In this document: positions 19,709-29,810 of the stretch, in pieces
Layout of the letters: each line of letters starts with the position of its first letter
Numbering within the stretch: the stretch's first letter is position 1
Assembly (NCBI RefSeq): GCF_000236905.1
Contig: NC_016524.1
Span: 186,001-250,000 of the forward strand
Direction: 5' to 3'
Length of the DNA stretch: 64,000 nucleotides
Source of the DNA: Tetrapisispora phaffii CBS 4417
Taxonomy: Eukaryota; Ascomycota; Saccharomycetes; Saccharomycetales; Saccharomycetaceae
Translations under genes and position numbers: made by a program
Notes under the pieces: model-generated
Told to the model about the DNA's origin: nothing
The model's input: the letters and a program-made list of their open reading frames with translations, nothing else
The model's database searches: none

Positions 19709-20258
19709 CTTTTCACTGATTTATCTTTCTCAATGGTTCTAATAATGTAACCTATCTCTTCTAGCAAAAACAAATTTCTGATATGCAACTACTAGACTTT
19801 TCTGTAGCCTCCCGACTGTTTCAATGGCATCTAATCATAAATTCTAAAGGCAATTGAATAACTTCAAGTTATATATATATATATTCAGTATAATATATTA
19901 TTGGAACCAATGAGTGGTATTATTCTCAAAATTCCATGTGACTAATAAAACTATTTCACTTCGGGTAAACTTTACAAAAGGACAAAAAGAGCTTGGCATT
20001 CGGGTAACACCGACAGTTTTTATTTTATTTATTTTAAGGTAACTTTAAATTAACTGACACTACTTAAACCACTTCTAAGGATAGGTTATTATAAAAGAAT
20101 AGAAATAACTATAATCTAATAGGACTATCTGCAAAGACACAGAAGGCCAGCTGGTAATTAGATTTTAGCTTGGTTTGCGGAGTGTTGTTTCTACTGGTTA
20201 GAACGGCTATATATATTTCAGTGCATATCCCAATAAAACACACACAAAGTAGATGGAT
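19709..20258. promoter_or_regulatory. TRP2/PTC divergent promoter with two Reb1-type sites
   Basis: Two minus-strand TTACCCG cores occur at 19962-19968 and 20001-20007, 39 bases apart in the middle of the region. Paired Reb1 sites often define a shared nucleosome-free region. A weak Gcn4-like TGACTAAT occurs near 19938; no perfect TGASTCA was seen, although TRP2 is a Gcn4 target in S. cerevisiae. Confidence 0.5.
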
Positions 20259-21785
20259 ATGGGTCAAATATTATCGAATCCATATATAGAAAAGGAACAT
20301 CATTCCGGTTCTGATGATTTCACTTCTTTTGGGTTCTGTTCAATGCAAGGATGGCGTGTATCCATGGAAGACGCCCATGCCTTTGAATTGAATGTGAATT
20401 CTGCTGCTTCTGATACGGATGACGCTGTAGATCATGTGGCATTTTATTCAATTTTTGATGGTCATGGTGGGTTTAAAGTAGCTGAATTTTGTGGACAAAA
20501 TTCTGTTAATATTTTAAGAAACTTAAATAATTTTAAAAATGGAAATTATTTGAAGGCAGTGTCTGATTTTGCGCTCGAGGTTGATGACCAGTTAATTGAA
20601 GCAGATATTAATATTCATAATGACCACTCGGGGAGCACCTTTACTGGTGTGATTATATCTAAGTCAAAAAATTTAATACTTTGTGCTAATTCAGGAGATT
20701 CAAGAACTGGAATGGCTATTAATGGTTGTGCAAAGGCTTTGTCTTTTGATCATAAACCCAGTCTCGTAAGCGAAACTTCAAGAATAACAAATGCGAGCGC
20801 ATTTGTAGAAATAGATAGAGTTAATGGAAATCTAGCTTTATCAAGATCGATGGGTGATTTTGAATTTAAAGCTCAACCAGAATTGTCTCCTTATGAACAA
20901 GCAGTGACTTGCATACCAGACGTAATTCAACATACAATAAATTATGCTTTTGATGATTTTATTATGCTCGCATGTGATGGTATATGGGATTGCTTATCTT
21001 TGCAAGATTGCACAGATTTAGTATATTATGGAATTTATCAAGAAACTTTAAGTTTGAATGATATTGCTGCAAAAATTATAGATGTTTGCTGCGCTCCAAA
21101 TACCGAAGGCTCTGGGATTGGCTGTGACAACATGAGCATAGTAATCGTAGCGTTGCTTCAAGATGCTGAAACAGAAGAACATTGGTTTACAAGGATTCGT
21201 AACAAGAAAGATATTTCACATTCAGAACGGGAGCTAATGTCTTTCGAGGATAGAAGAAAAAAAGTATTTGGCTACTTTAACTTTGATGAATCAAAAGGTC
21301 ATTCTGTTTTTGAAGTAACGACCATGAAGCAAAGTAAAGAAGATAGAAATGACTCACATAATGACTCTGATTTAAGATATCCGATTTCTTCAGAGCATGT
21401 TGATACTACTTCTGGGAATATTGCAGTATTCAGCACAGAGAACCCTGCAGCAGCAGATATTCATAACCGCACTGGAAATATCAATGCTGAGAGTAATAAA
21501 CATCCGTTTAACCTATATACATTAAATAACATATTAGGTTCCTCAGGTATTCAAATTACGAGAGGAGCAGAAAATGGGAATGATAACAGCGCCTTTATAC
21601 ACAGTTCAAATTTGCCACGGATATTGGCATCATTAGGAAATACTTCATCTAGTGAGTTAACAAATTTAATAGATAATATAGAAACAGACGAAGATATCTA
21701 TATGGATGATGATGATCAAAATGAAGATGATCAAAACAGATCGACACCAGAGGTTAGAAATGAACCCGATTCCGCTTTCAGATAA
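20259..21785 (+). CDS. PP2C-type Ser/Thr phosphatase, Ptc2/Ptc3 family
   Basis: Mg/Mn-dependent phosphatase related to the duplicate pair Ptc2 (YER089C) and Ptc3 (YBL056W), which switch off the HOG kinase, the Rad53 DNA-damage checkpoint and Ire1. The catalytic domain spans about residues 1-300. Counting from the upstream in-frame ATG at 20253, motifs are E39-D40 (SMEDAH), D69 (FDGHGG), D242 (ACDGIWD) and D292 (GCDNMS). I start at the second ATG because it gives MGQILSNP, the family N-terminus, and the first ATG has a T at -3. The C-terminal 200 residues are Asn/Ser/Asp-rich, longer than in S. cerevisiae, ending in an acidic Asp run. Which duplicate it matches cannot be told by eye. Confidence 0.92.
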   Translation: MGQILSNPYIEKEHHSGSDDFTSFGFCSMQGWRVSMEDAHAFELNVNSAASDTDDAVDHVAFYSIFDGHGGFKVAEFCGQNSVNILRNLNNFKNGNYLKAVSDFALEVDDQLIEADINIHNDHSGSTFTGVIISKSKNLILCANSGDSRTGMAINGCAKALSFDHKPSLVSETSRITNASAFVEIDRVNGNLALSRSMGDFEFKAQPELSPYEQAVTCIPDVIQHTINYAFDDFIMLACDGIWDCLSLQDCTDLVYYGIYQETLSLNDIAAKIIDVCCAPNTEGSGIGCDNMSIVIVALLQDAETEEHWFTRIRNKKDISHSERELMSFEDRRKKVFGYFNFDESKGHSVFEVTTMKQSKEDRNDSHNDSDLRYPISSEHVDTTSGNIAVFSTENPAAADIHNRTGNINAESNKHPFNLYTLNNILGSSGIQITRGAENGNDNSAFIHSSNLPRILASLGNTSSSELTNLIDNIETDEDIYMDDDDQNEDDQNRSTPEVRNEPDSAFR

Positions 21786-22048
21786 AGCATATATTGACGA
21801 AATTAATGAAATGACAAATATATAGCATGATATTAAGAAACATAAAGAAATAAATTAAATGAGTGGCATGAAACAAAATCCGTAAAAAATGTAGACACAT
21901 TAATAAAATTATTTACAATAGTATTTACTAATTTTAAATGAATGTTAATATTACATAAAATAGTTACAATTATTTGAGTACGAAGTACTTGTTTGAAAGT
22001 CGAAAAAGCATTTATTATTTATTGAGGTAGTATTTTATGCATCGATAC

Positions 22049-24583
22049 TCATCTTCTAGTACGTGTACTCCTTCTTAGTGGAGGTAATTCTAAATTTTCA
22101 TCCACCGACGATGATAAATCTTGTCGAAGTTTCCTAGATGATCTTCTTAGTGTAACATTAGCAGTGGGCGAAACATACCTCTTTCTTCTTTGTTTTGAAA
22201 TAGGCTTCAATTCTTCGTATCCATCGTCGTCTTCGTCCTGATCACCGTCATCTTCGTCATCTTCATCTTCTACTTGATATTCAACCTCATCCTCATCATT
22301 TCCTTCAACTTCGTCTTCAATATAGACCTCTTCTTCATCGATAATCTCTTCATTATCTAAGACTTCTAAATCAACAGTGCCGTTATCTGATGCTTCTGAA
22401 TTATTTTTTTGAATTTGAAAAGAATTTTTCTTTAGTAGTTTTGTGTTATTTGGTATAATAGGCTCGATAAATGAAGGAACCCACTTTCCTTGCTGTGAAT
22501 TTGATAGTTCTATATCGCTTTCACTACGATCCTTAATCCTATCCCATGCTATTTGCTCCATTGATCTTGGATCTGATATATCATCATTCATAAAATTTGA
22601 TAATAACTTTATGCTCTTATTGAAATGATCCTCAGTCTGAGAGTTTGTGATTATGTCACCATCGTTTGGTTTCGGTGGAGTTTCAATCAGCGAGCCAACC
22701 GCATTGATACCGCCAGATGGTCCAAAAAGCATAGGTTTCCAAATTAATTTTTCTGGTCGAATTTCTGGATAATTTTTTTCTTTCCATTGGTTACAAATCT
22801 TTTCAATTCTTGTCCAAGAGTCAATCTGGATTCGATAGTTTACTAGCGTATTTTTATCTTTATTTGTCTTAATTGTTTCAGCAGAATTAGTGACTACCAC
22901 ATGTTTGTTCATATATAATACTTGTAACTGCTCCAAACCAATCACTACATCTGTGGGTATCATACCTGTAAAGTCAGATATATCTTCTAAAGTAATACCG
23001 ATTGGTCTGCAAAAATCTTTGAACCTCTTTTTTAACATAAGTAGCACTTTTGCACATTTGATTTTCCACAAATTTCTATATGACAATAAACCCAAATTTG
23101 AAAGAGGTTTTTCTGGAGTTCCCCATTTATATGCTACCTTAGATAATAAGTATGAAAATTCCATTAATAATTGACCGTACCCTTTCCGCTGATAAATCGG
23201 TAAAGTTAATATACAACTTAAATTATAATCAGTAGAATTTAACTTTTCTTGGGAAAAATAACCAACAAAATTCCATTTTGGGTTGTTTTCATCACTTTCG
23301 TCTAACTCAGTTAAAACATAAAAGATGAATGGTTCGACATCATAATATAATGTTTTTGAATTTAGAAAAAGTTTAGCCAAAAGACACAAATTTTGACAAT
23401 ATACGATGTTTTCTCTTCCATCAACTTCCCAAATTGACAATTTACCATCCCTGTATACCTCATTTCCTGGTGGATGAGCCTGTCGACATTTTGTAATATG
23501 TCTAAAATATATAAATCTTGAATTCATATACTTTAAACAATGTTGACATATATATAATAGTTTGTTTTTATTGTATTCCTCTGGATATGGTGCAGAATAC
23601 CAAGTTTTGATTTCATAACCTGATAAATAAATATATTCTATAGCACTTGATAAGGTGTTACTTAACATATTTTGATTTTGTGTAGTAGAAATTTTCTTTC
23701 TCTTATTTCTTTTATTTTCATCAATATCCTCTGCTTTACTATGATTACACATTAAAATGTTCGCATTACAATAAGATGCAGAAAGTGACTGATCTAATAT
23801 TTCTTTGAATTGTATCCTATCACTTATTGTTGGTGCCGTTCTTGATGTTAAAAAATCCTTTGAATTCGCTATTACTCCTCTGTATGGTAATTCATTAGCA
23901 TTATCTATTGCGCTTATAAGCGATTCAGCTTGATAAACATCAAAGTCAGTATTTACAGCATCATTATGAAGTTTTGAATTTAACTGTGCTTCAACTTTAG
24001 ATCTATTTACAATATTTGAAAAATTTAAAAAATTTAATGGATTAAACTTAATCTTTACGCCAGTAATTGTATAATCATTGTTGTCTATTAGATTTGGATT
24101 TTTAACATCAGTAATGTAATGTAATTTGTTATTTAAAGAGTTTAATTCTTCCACTGTGCCAGGTAACTCCCACATTTGTTCCACAACATATGGAAGAGTG
24201 AATTCATTCACTGGTGATTGTTTAATTGATGTCGTTGTATTTCCTTTTATCCTAGATCTTTGTGTAGCTGAGGACAGACTATCTAATCGTCTTCTATGTT
24301 GTTTTCTTCTTGTTAAAGAACTAGTTTTTCTTCTACTGTTACGGCGACTTGGATTTCGACTACCTACATCATCACCTTGTACAATAACATTATGAAATTT
24401 TCTTGGAACATAATTAACATTTACAGTAGTATTTCTCTTACTTTTCATTAACTTATTTGGATTTTCTCTTGCAATTTTTGATATTTCAGAATGCACATTA
24501 TCGTCAATGATCAAACTACGCAATATTGCACTTGCCCTCTTCCTCTTCCTCGTATCATCATTCACCTTACTATCTACCATCAT
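22049..24583 (-). CDS. SAS3: MYST histone acetyltransferase Sas3 (NuA3 catalytic subunit)
   Basis: Acetylates histone H3 (Lys14, Lys23) as the catalytic subunit of NuA3 in the nucleus. The 844-residue product compares with 831 in S. cerevisiae Sas3 (YBL052C). A basic N-terminus (1-120) is followed by the MYST domain. That domain has a C2HC zinc finger (C346, C349, H362, C366), the probable autoacetylated Lys404 (LLAKLF), the acetyl-CoA loop QRKGYG at 465-470 and the likely catalytic Glu491 (GTPEKPLSNLGLL). The C-terminus is strongly acidic (about 745-800), typical of Sas3 and not of Esa1 or Sas2, and ends in a basic Arg-rich tail. Two adjacent ATGs (24583, 24580) could start it. It is tandem with PIN4. 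Confidence 0.95.
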   Translation of the reverse strand: MMVDSKVNDDTRKRKRASAILRSLIIDDNVHSEISKIARENPNKLMKSKRNTTVNVNYVPRKFHNVIVQGDDVGSRNPSRRNSRRKTSSLTRRKQHRRRLDSLSSATQRSRIKGNTTTSIKQSPVNEFTLPYVVEQMWELPGTVEELNSLNNKLHYITDVKNPNLIDNNDYTITGVKIKFNPLNFLNFSNIVNRSKVEAQLNSKLHNDAVNTDFDVYQAESLISAIDNANELPYRGVIANSKDFLTSRTAPTISDRIQFKEILDQSLSASYCNANILMCNHSKAEDIDENKRNKRKKISTTQNQNMLSNTLSSAIEYIYLSGYEIKTWYSAPYPEEYNKNKLLYICQHCLKYMNSRFIYFRHITKCRQAHPPGNEVYRDGKLSIWEVDGRENIVYCQNLCLLAKLFLNSKTLYYDVEPFIFYVLTELDESDENNPKWNFVGYFSQEKLNSTDYNLSCILTLPIYQRKGYGQLLMEFSYLLSKVAYKWGTPEKPLSNLGLLSYRNLWKIKCAKVLLMLKKRFKDFCRPIGITLEDISDFTGMIPTDVVIGLEQLQVLYMNKHVVVTNSAETIKTNKDKNTLVNYRIQIDSWTRIEKICNQWKEKNYPEIRPEKLIWKPMLFGPSGGINAVGSLIETPPKPNDGDIITNSQTEDHFNKSIKLLSNFMNDDISDPRSMEQIAWDRIKDRSESDIELSNSQQGKWVPSFIEPIIPNNTKLLKKNSFQIQKNNSEASDNGTVDLEVLDNEEIIDEEEVYIEDEVEGNDEDEVEYQVEDEDDEDDGDQDEDDDGYEELKPISKQRRKRYVSPTANVTLRRSSRKLRQDLSSSVDENLELPPLRRSTRTRR

Positions 24584-25572
24584 ACAATTATAACTGTTAA
24601 GAATAATTGGTTTAATATATGGGTAAATAAAGGGAAGTTATTTCTAATAAATTATTTATATATAAGACATGCGCGCTCAATCTCAGATCGATAAATTCTT
24701 ATAAAACCTATATCTCTTAAATCAATGATCTCTTTGTATTTTTTATATTGTAAAATAAATGAACTTTAGACACCGATATTATATGTATCTCCCAGTATAC
24801 TTAGTGGTTCACATATAAACTAACCTATCTTTCCCAGTAAATAATTTTAATTGATTGATGTTATTTATTTATTCACCGTGTGTCAAACTTAGCTAGCATG
24901 TTCGTAGTTTTTAGGTCAAAGCTGATGCCGATTCAAAATATTGTCTATTATTTATTGTTACCCGGATAGTAAATAATTAGTATGACAAAGAGAAAAAGTG
25001 CCAAAAGAACTAACAATGAGACCTATTGTTTCAATTGAGAGCTATCAATTGTTTGAACATCTTTACTAAGCAGGTTTTATATACTCTCTGGACTTCCAGA
25101 TAGATATATGAGAAGATAGCATATAAATGATCTTCCATTTATAGAGACTATAAGTCTATTTCTAATTGATACAAGCAATTTTAAAGTGAAACGACGTTGA
25201 GAAAACAAGTACTTAATATTATCTAGAAGTATAAATGAATAAAAAAACACATAAATACATAAATACATATAAACATATATACAATTGGTTAGGTTATACA
25301 TAACACGCCACATCATCGTATTCTTGCTTTACTATAAGTTGCCATTTATTCAATTTTTTTTTAAAACTAAACATATAAGTTTGAAATATCTATCATCGGA
25401 ATGGGGGGTCGTAGCAAATTCATTATCATGACAGTCATTAAAAAAAACAACATTATCTAGAAGATAAAAACGTTAGAATTATTAGTTAATTATTGAAATT
25501 ATAATTAATAATATTGTAATTATAAAATGTTTTTTTCTTTCTTTTTTTCATTAAAATTCTTTAGTCATTATT
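24584..25572. other. PIN4-SAS3 intergenic region
   Basis: Contains the PIN4 3' end and the SAS3 promoter, both on the minus strand. A Reb1-type TTACCCGG is at 24958-24965. The 79-codon ATG frame at 25077-25316 is dominated by Tyr/Ile/Leu from AT-rich repeats and is not credible as a gene. Confidence 0.5.
24958..24965 (+). promoter_or_regulatory. Reb1-type site upstream of SAS3
   Basis: TTACCCGG, a strong Reb1 core, 375 bases upstream of the SAS3 ATG. Motif match only. Confidence 0.5.
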
Positions 25573-27444
25573 TTATAAATCTAAACCGCTTAGAGAGCGA
25601 CTTAACCCTTCCTCTAAGTTATCATTCACTGTTCCATTGTTATTTTGGTTCAAATTCGAAAAGTGATTCCCCTGAGCAGCTTCATCGATGAAAGATTGAG
25701 ATGAGTAATTCGAATGGACTGATCCAGATGTATTTTGAGCGATCAATTGTTGAAATGGTTGTTGAGATGGATCCTGTAATTGAGAGGACAACAAAGTAGA
25801 CGAATTTCCAAGCGAATTGTTACTGTAAAAAGATGGAACTCTTTGCAAATTCGAAGTGGGCGATTGAGCCTGGTTGTTTGCAGGCGACAATGTTTGATTT
25901 CTCAATAAAGCATTCATTTGTTTCATAGCATTATTGTTTGAAGAGTAACCTGATGGGATTCGAGAAGAACTGGACGGATTTTGTTGTCTGATGAATGGCT
26001 GTTGCATTGACAATTCCAGATTTTGAAGAGAAGATTGTTGAGTCTGGGTAGCATTATTGTTCTGTGGTTGAGCAACAGATAATTGGGATTGGCTTCCAGT
26101 CTTCGATAGAGTTTGAGAAGAGTTTGAACCAAAAATACCAGCATAATTATTAATAGCAGGAGAAGAGTTAAAACTGTTTTTATTATTAGTAGGGGTATTT
26201 ATACTAGCAACTGGTGCATTGTTACTTGCAGCAGCAGTTGCAGCATGTGCTTGTAACAAACTTGTGTAAGATAACGATTGGTGAAGTGAACCACCAGTGG
26301 AACTTGGTTGTAGTGGATGAACTGAACCAATTAAATCAGCTTGACCTTGCATATTTAAATGAGATTGCAAATTTCCTGGGTCTAATATTTTCCTTCTAAC
26401 GATAATGAAGGAAACATCGTAAGCAGTAACTAAGCCTAAAAAGGAACATAAAACGTTGATAATACGTTTATAGTTTGCTGACAAACCTATTGGATAGGCA
26501 AGCTCATAATAAACCTTCTCTCGTTCTTTAAATAATAATAATTGAGAATAAATTTCCAAGGTATCAGGATCATTAAAATCTAATTGTTGAGGCGGAAGAG
26601 GTAACGCCGTAGATGAAGGTAATGGTGGGTAAAATCTTTCTGTAGTGTTAACTTGGTTTCCATACAAAGAAGAATTTGTATTTTGATTAACAAGGTATTG
26701 AGAAGATTGATTTTGCTGATTTAGTAAATTGGTAGAACTGTTGGTATTCAATAAATTATTTTTGTTTCCGGCACCACTCGCATTACCATTGTTACTACCA
26801 ACAAAAGTTGAAAAAAGTTGAATAGAAGATTGAGAATTGAGATTTCCATTATATAGGGATGTACTACTATTCATGTTGTTCAATCCAGTTCTACTCAACG
26901 ATTGTAAGGATAAATGTGAATTAGAGTTTAGTAAACTATGTTGTTCCTCTAACTGACCTCTCTTTTCACGCTTCTCACGTTCAATTCTGTCCCTTTCCAT
27001 TTGAGGTAACATTTTTTTGTATTCAACTCTTAATTTTCTACCGCCGATTTCTTCACCATTTAATACATCGATCACTTTGGTAGTTTCATCTGTTGATTGA
27101 AAATTAGCAAAAGCTAAACCTCTAAATACACCATTATCAAAATGGTAATTAAATGCGTAAGGTAAAGGTAAACCTTTTTTCTCAATAAATTCCAATAATT
27201 GTTCCTTTTTGATAGCAAATGGAATATTTTTTATAACGATAGCTGTTGGGATAACATCATCATCGTCATCATCTTCATTGGCTAATTTATCGTCTTGATC
27301 TCTAGGAAGTGTGTTGTCATTGTATAGTACTTTAGAACTGTTATTCGATGGAGAGGTTTTAGGCCCTATATCTGGAAGAGATACATCGACGATGTTATCA
27401 GAATATGACATAGCAAACTCAGGTGTACCCTCGTCAATGACCAT
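25573..27444 (-). CDS. PIN4: Pin4 RNA-binding, prion-inducing checkpoint protein
   Basis: S. cerevisiae Pin4/Mdt1 (YBL051C) binds RNA, interacts with the Rad53 FHA domain and affects G2/M progression after damage. The 623-residue product has an acidic N-terminus (to about 65) and an RRM at about 67-150 (AIVIKNIPFAIKKEQLL; RGLAFANFQS). A basic helix (MERDRIEREKREKRGQLEEQ) follows. After a Ser/Asn-rich linker comes a conserved segment at about 295-355 (FKEREKVYYELAYPIGLSA), then a long Gln/Asn/Ser-rich prion-like tail. Several Ser-Gln dipeptides, possible damage-kinase sites, are visible in the tail. The ATG at 27444 is the first in frame. Confidence 0.94.
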   Translation of the reverse strand: MVIDEGTPEFAMSYSDNIVDVSLPDIGPKTSPSNNSSKVLYNDNTLPRDQDDKLANEDDDDDDVIPTAIVIKNIPFAIKKEQLLEFIEKKGLPLPYAFNYHFDNGVFRGLAFANFQSTDETTKVIDVLNGEEIGGRKLRVEYKKMLPQMERDRIEREKREKRGQLEEQHSLLNSNSHLSLQSLSRTGLNNMNSSTSLYNGNLNSQSSIQLFSTFVGSNNGNASGAGNKNNLLNTNSSTNLLNQQNQSSQYLVNQNTNSSLYGNQVNTTERFYPPLPSSTALPLPPQQLDFNDPDTLEIYSQLLLFKEREKVYYELAYPIGLSANYKRIINVLCSFLGLVTAYDVSFIIVRRKILDPGNLQSHLNMQGQADLIGSVHPLQPSSTGGSLHQSLSYTSLLQAHAATAAASNNAPVASINTPTNNKNSFNSSPAINNYAGIFGSNSSQTLSKTGSQSQLSVAQPQNNNATQTQQSSLQNLELSMQQPFIRQQNPSSSSRIPSGYSSNNNAMKQMNALLRNQTLSPANNQAQSPTSNLQRVPSFYSNNSLGNSSTLLSSQLQDPSQQPFQQLIAQNTSGSVHSNYSSQSFIDEAAQGNHFSNLNQNNNGTVNDNLEEGLSRSLSGLDL

Positions 27445-29116
27445 CTAGATATTATGATTTAAATGACTGGATCCTTGGGAGTCCGTCACTGATGAATAAT
27501 CCAGATTAATGAAGTGGAAAAATAATCTATTATTTTCTCTCTCTCTTTCTCTTTTTCAGTCTCCCTCTAATGCTAGCTTTAAAATACGTTCAACTATTAA
27601 AATAGAATCTGTTATATATGAATTTAAAGTTTCCACAGTTATGTGTTTTAAATTTTTCAGATTTCAGAATAAGAAAAAGTTTAAAAAAGTTAAATGGAAT
27701 AAACTTCTGGGAAAAAAGAAATAACGAACACTGCACAAGAAAAAGTTTCTGCGTTAATTTAGTTATATTGGTGTTTTCTTGGAAATAACCAAATGGTTTT
27801 AGGTTAGGAATTATTGAACAGTACAATTACACCATTTGATCTTCTGCAACTGAACAACTAATTATTATCAATTCAAATTTAAAGATATGTACCATGCAAT
27901 AACAAATTAAACTGTTTCCAATATTGTATAATAATCTTTCACGGCCCTGTAACATAGCGTTGTTGTATATTATCATGTACTCAATCAATTTGTGTAGACT
28001 TTTGTATGCATGGAAAAACTCCGAGCAACGGTATGTTTTTCCCGTTCTATGGTTTTCAAGGCGCATACGCAAAATCACACATTTAGTAGTTTGTGCGTAT
28101 TAATATTTCTGATGTGTAGAACCTAATCAATGAAAATACATGAAAGGATAGTTAGTATTTGTAAGTTAATAATTAAAAATTCACATCGAATTGGTTACAA
28201 ATTCATATCAGTAAGCATGAAACATCTCTGGGAGAAAAAAATAAGAAACCAAACCTATAAATAGAGAGAGCATATCAATTCGTACATAAATAGTATGCAT
28301 TCATGGTACCTTAACCCACCTCTGCGTATACGCCTGTTAGATGTAGTATAAACTAATCATGATTGTATAGAGAGAGAGAGCGAGAGAGAGCGTTTGTGTG
28401 AGTGCATGTGTGTGATTCGTTTCCTTATTATTGACATACATATATTGATTCCGGATTTTCAAATACTTCTTCTGCAACATATAACACATCAGTGTACACC
28501 CTCTTGCTAATAGTATCATTACCAATCCAAAATTATCCTGATATCACTACCTTTATAAATGGTGCAAGTTTGCCAAAGTTCCATCATAACCACCTCTAAT
28601 ACCGTGACCGTTACAAAAAATACCCATTGTACATTTCTAAACCTAAGCATTACCTTATTCATCTGTTATCAGTTGTAAACACTTGTTATTATCCGTATAT
28701 AAATGTGTGTTTAATGGTAGAACTAATTTAGCCGCTCATGTATATATATACTTTATATATGGCAGTTACGCCTAAATCATCTATCTGTCCTGGTTCACCC
28801 GGACCAGATGTAATCACCTGTTACGACTCGCAGTTGCTCGCTCTCTATAGATATTGACATTCTAAAGAAAGCCAATTTATGAAATAACATATAATACAAT
28901 AAATATTTAGTAACAAACGGTAAAGAACTTCAACCATGAATGAATGATTGTTGACTTTTCTTCAAGTATATTAATATTTGATTAAGTTACATAGTTGATA
29001 ATCAATTGTCCTTATTTGTTACAAAAAGAAACTTAAAAATTTATTTTCCTCGTATTTATCGTTGGATTATAGAAAACCAAAACTATAAGCAAATATAAAA
29101 TATACAAATAGACGCA
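27445..29116. other. 1.67-kb gene-free stretch between PIN4 and SBH1
   Basis: The longest gap between genes. It holds the divergent PIN4 and SBH1 promoters, a GA-rich repeat (28369-28391) and the inverted repeat CTGGT-N8-ACCAG near 28788-28805. In S. cerevisiae DOT6 lies beside SBH1 and TOD6 near SAS3; I found no Myb-type coding relic here. The short frames at 27509-27724 and 27827-28078 are AT-driven or lack a good ATG. Confidence 0.5.
28369..28391. repeat. GA-rich simple repeat
   Basis: AGAGAGAGAG followed by an interrupted GAGAGAG run; a short purine microsatellite in the SBH1 upstream region. Confidence 0.75.
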
Positions 29117-29389
29117 ATGGTCGCTACTCCTCCTCCTCCAGGTGGTCAACGTATATTGAGAAGAAGAAGACAAGTGCAAAGCTCCAAGGAAAAAAAAGCC
29201 AAGCAAACTCCAACATCTGCTAGAAGTGCTGGTTTCGGTGGTTCTTCTGGTTCTATTTTAAAAGTCTTCACTGAAGAAGCCAATGCTTTCAGAATTGATT
29301 CTTTAATTGTTTTGTTTTTAGCTTTTGGATTTGTTCTCTCTGTATTTGGTTTACATATCGTTAACAAGATGTCTGGTAGATTATATTAG
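29117..29389 (+). CDS. SBH1: Sec61-beta subunit of the ER translocon
   Basis: Small tail-anchored subunit of the Sec61 channel, and Sbh2 of the Ssh1 channel in S. cerevisiae. The 90-residue protein has a Pro/Gly start, a basic stretch (RILRRRRQVQ, 13-22) and the Sec61-beta box GGSSGSILKVFTEEANAFRI near 36-55. A single C-terminal membrane helix follows (about 57-78). The position next to AIM10 in divergent order matches SBH1 (YER087C-B). The ATG at 29117 has a good context (A at -3 region) and is the first in frame. Confidence 0.95.
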   Translation: MVATPPPPGGQRILRRRRQVQSSKEKKAKQTPTSARSAGFGGSSGSILKVFTEEANAFRIDSLIVLFLAFGFVLSVFGLHIVNKMSGRLY

Positions 29390-29810
29390 ATCGTCATATC
29401 TGCTCACAGTATGTTTTTTCTTTACAAAAGACTCGCATATATTATTTAATGTCTGACGGAATGGAAAAATCTGGCCAGAGGAAATGATTTTGGGCATTGT
29501 ATACATAAATTATCATATATCAAAAAATACCAAATACATAATGCATTGATATAATTCATAGAAGGCCATAATACTTATGTGCAATCGGTAGTTGCCTATC
29601 TAAACATCTATCTACCTATCAATCTATATATACCTTGTATACTTTAACGTTTACGTAAAATTATAATGAACTTTCCATTTTGTGCTTCAATAAAAATATA
29701 TGTACATATATATATTTGTGATATTTATTTATCCTTTTATTGCTTTATTTGCAAGGAATAAAACACACTCGCGTATGCGTCATATAATGATGTTAAATGT
29801 ACCACGTATA
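29390..29810. other. SBH1-AIM10 convergent intergenic region
   Basis: 3' regions of two converging genes; AT-rich with TATATA runs. No gene was recognised. Confidence 0.55.

Noticed and set aside
25077..25316. 79-codon ATG frame downstream of PIN4
   Set aside because: The product is dominated by Tyr/Ile/Leu from AT-rich repeats and lies in a 3' region.
27827..28078. 83-codon minus-strand frame upstream of PIN4
   Set aside because: It begins at GTG; from the internal ATG the composition is random and no family is suggested.
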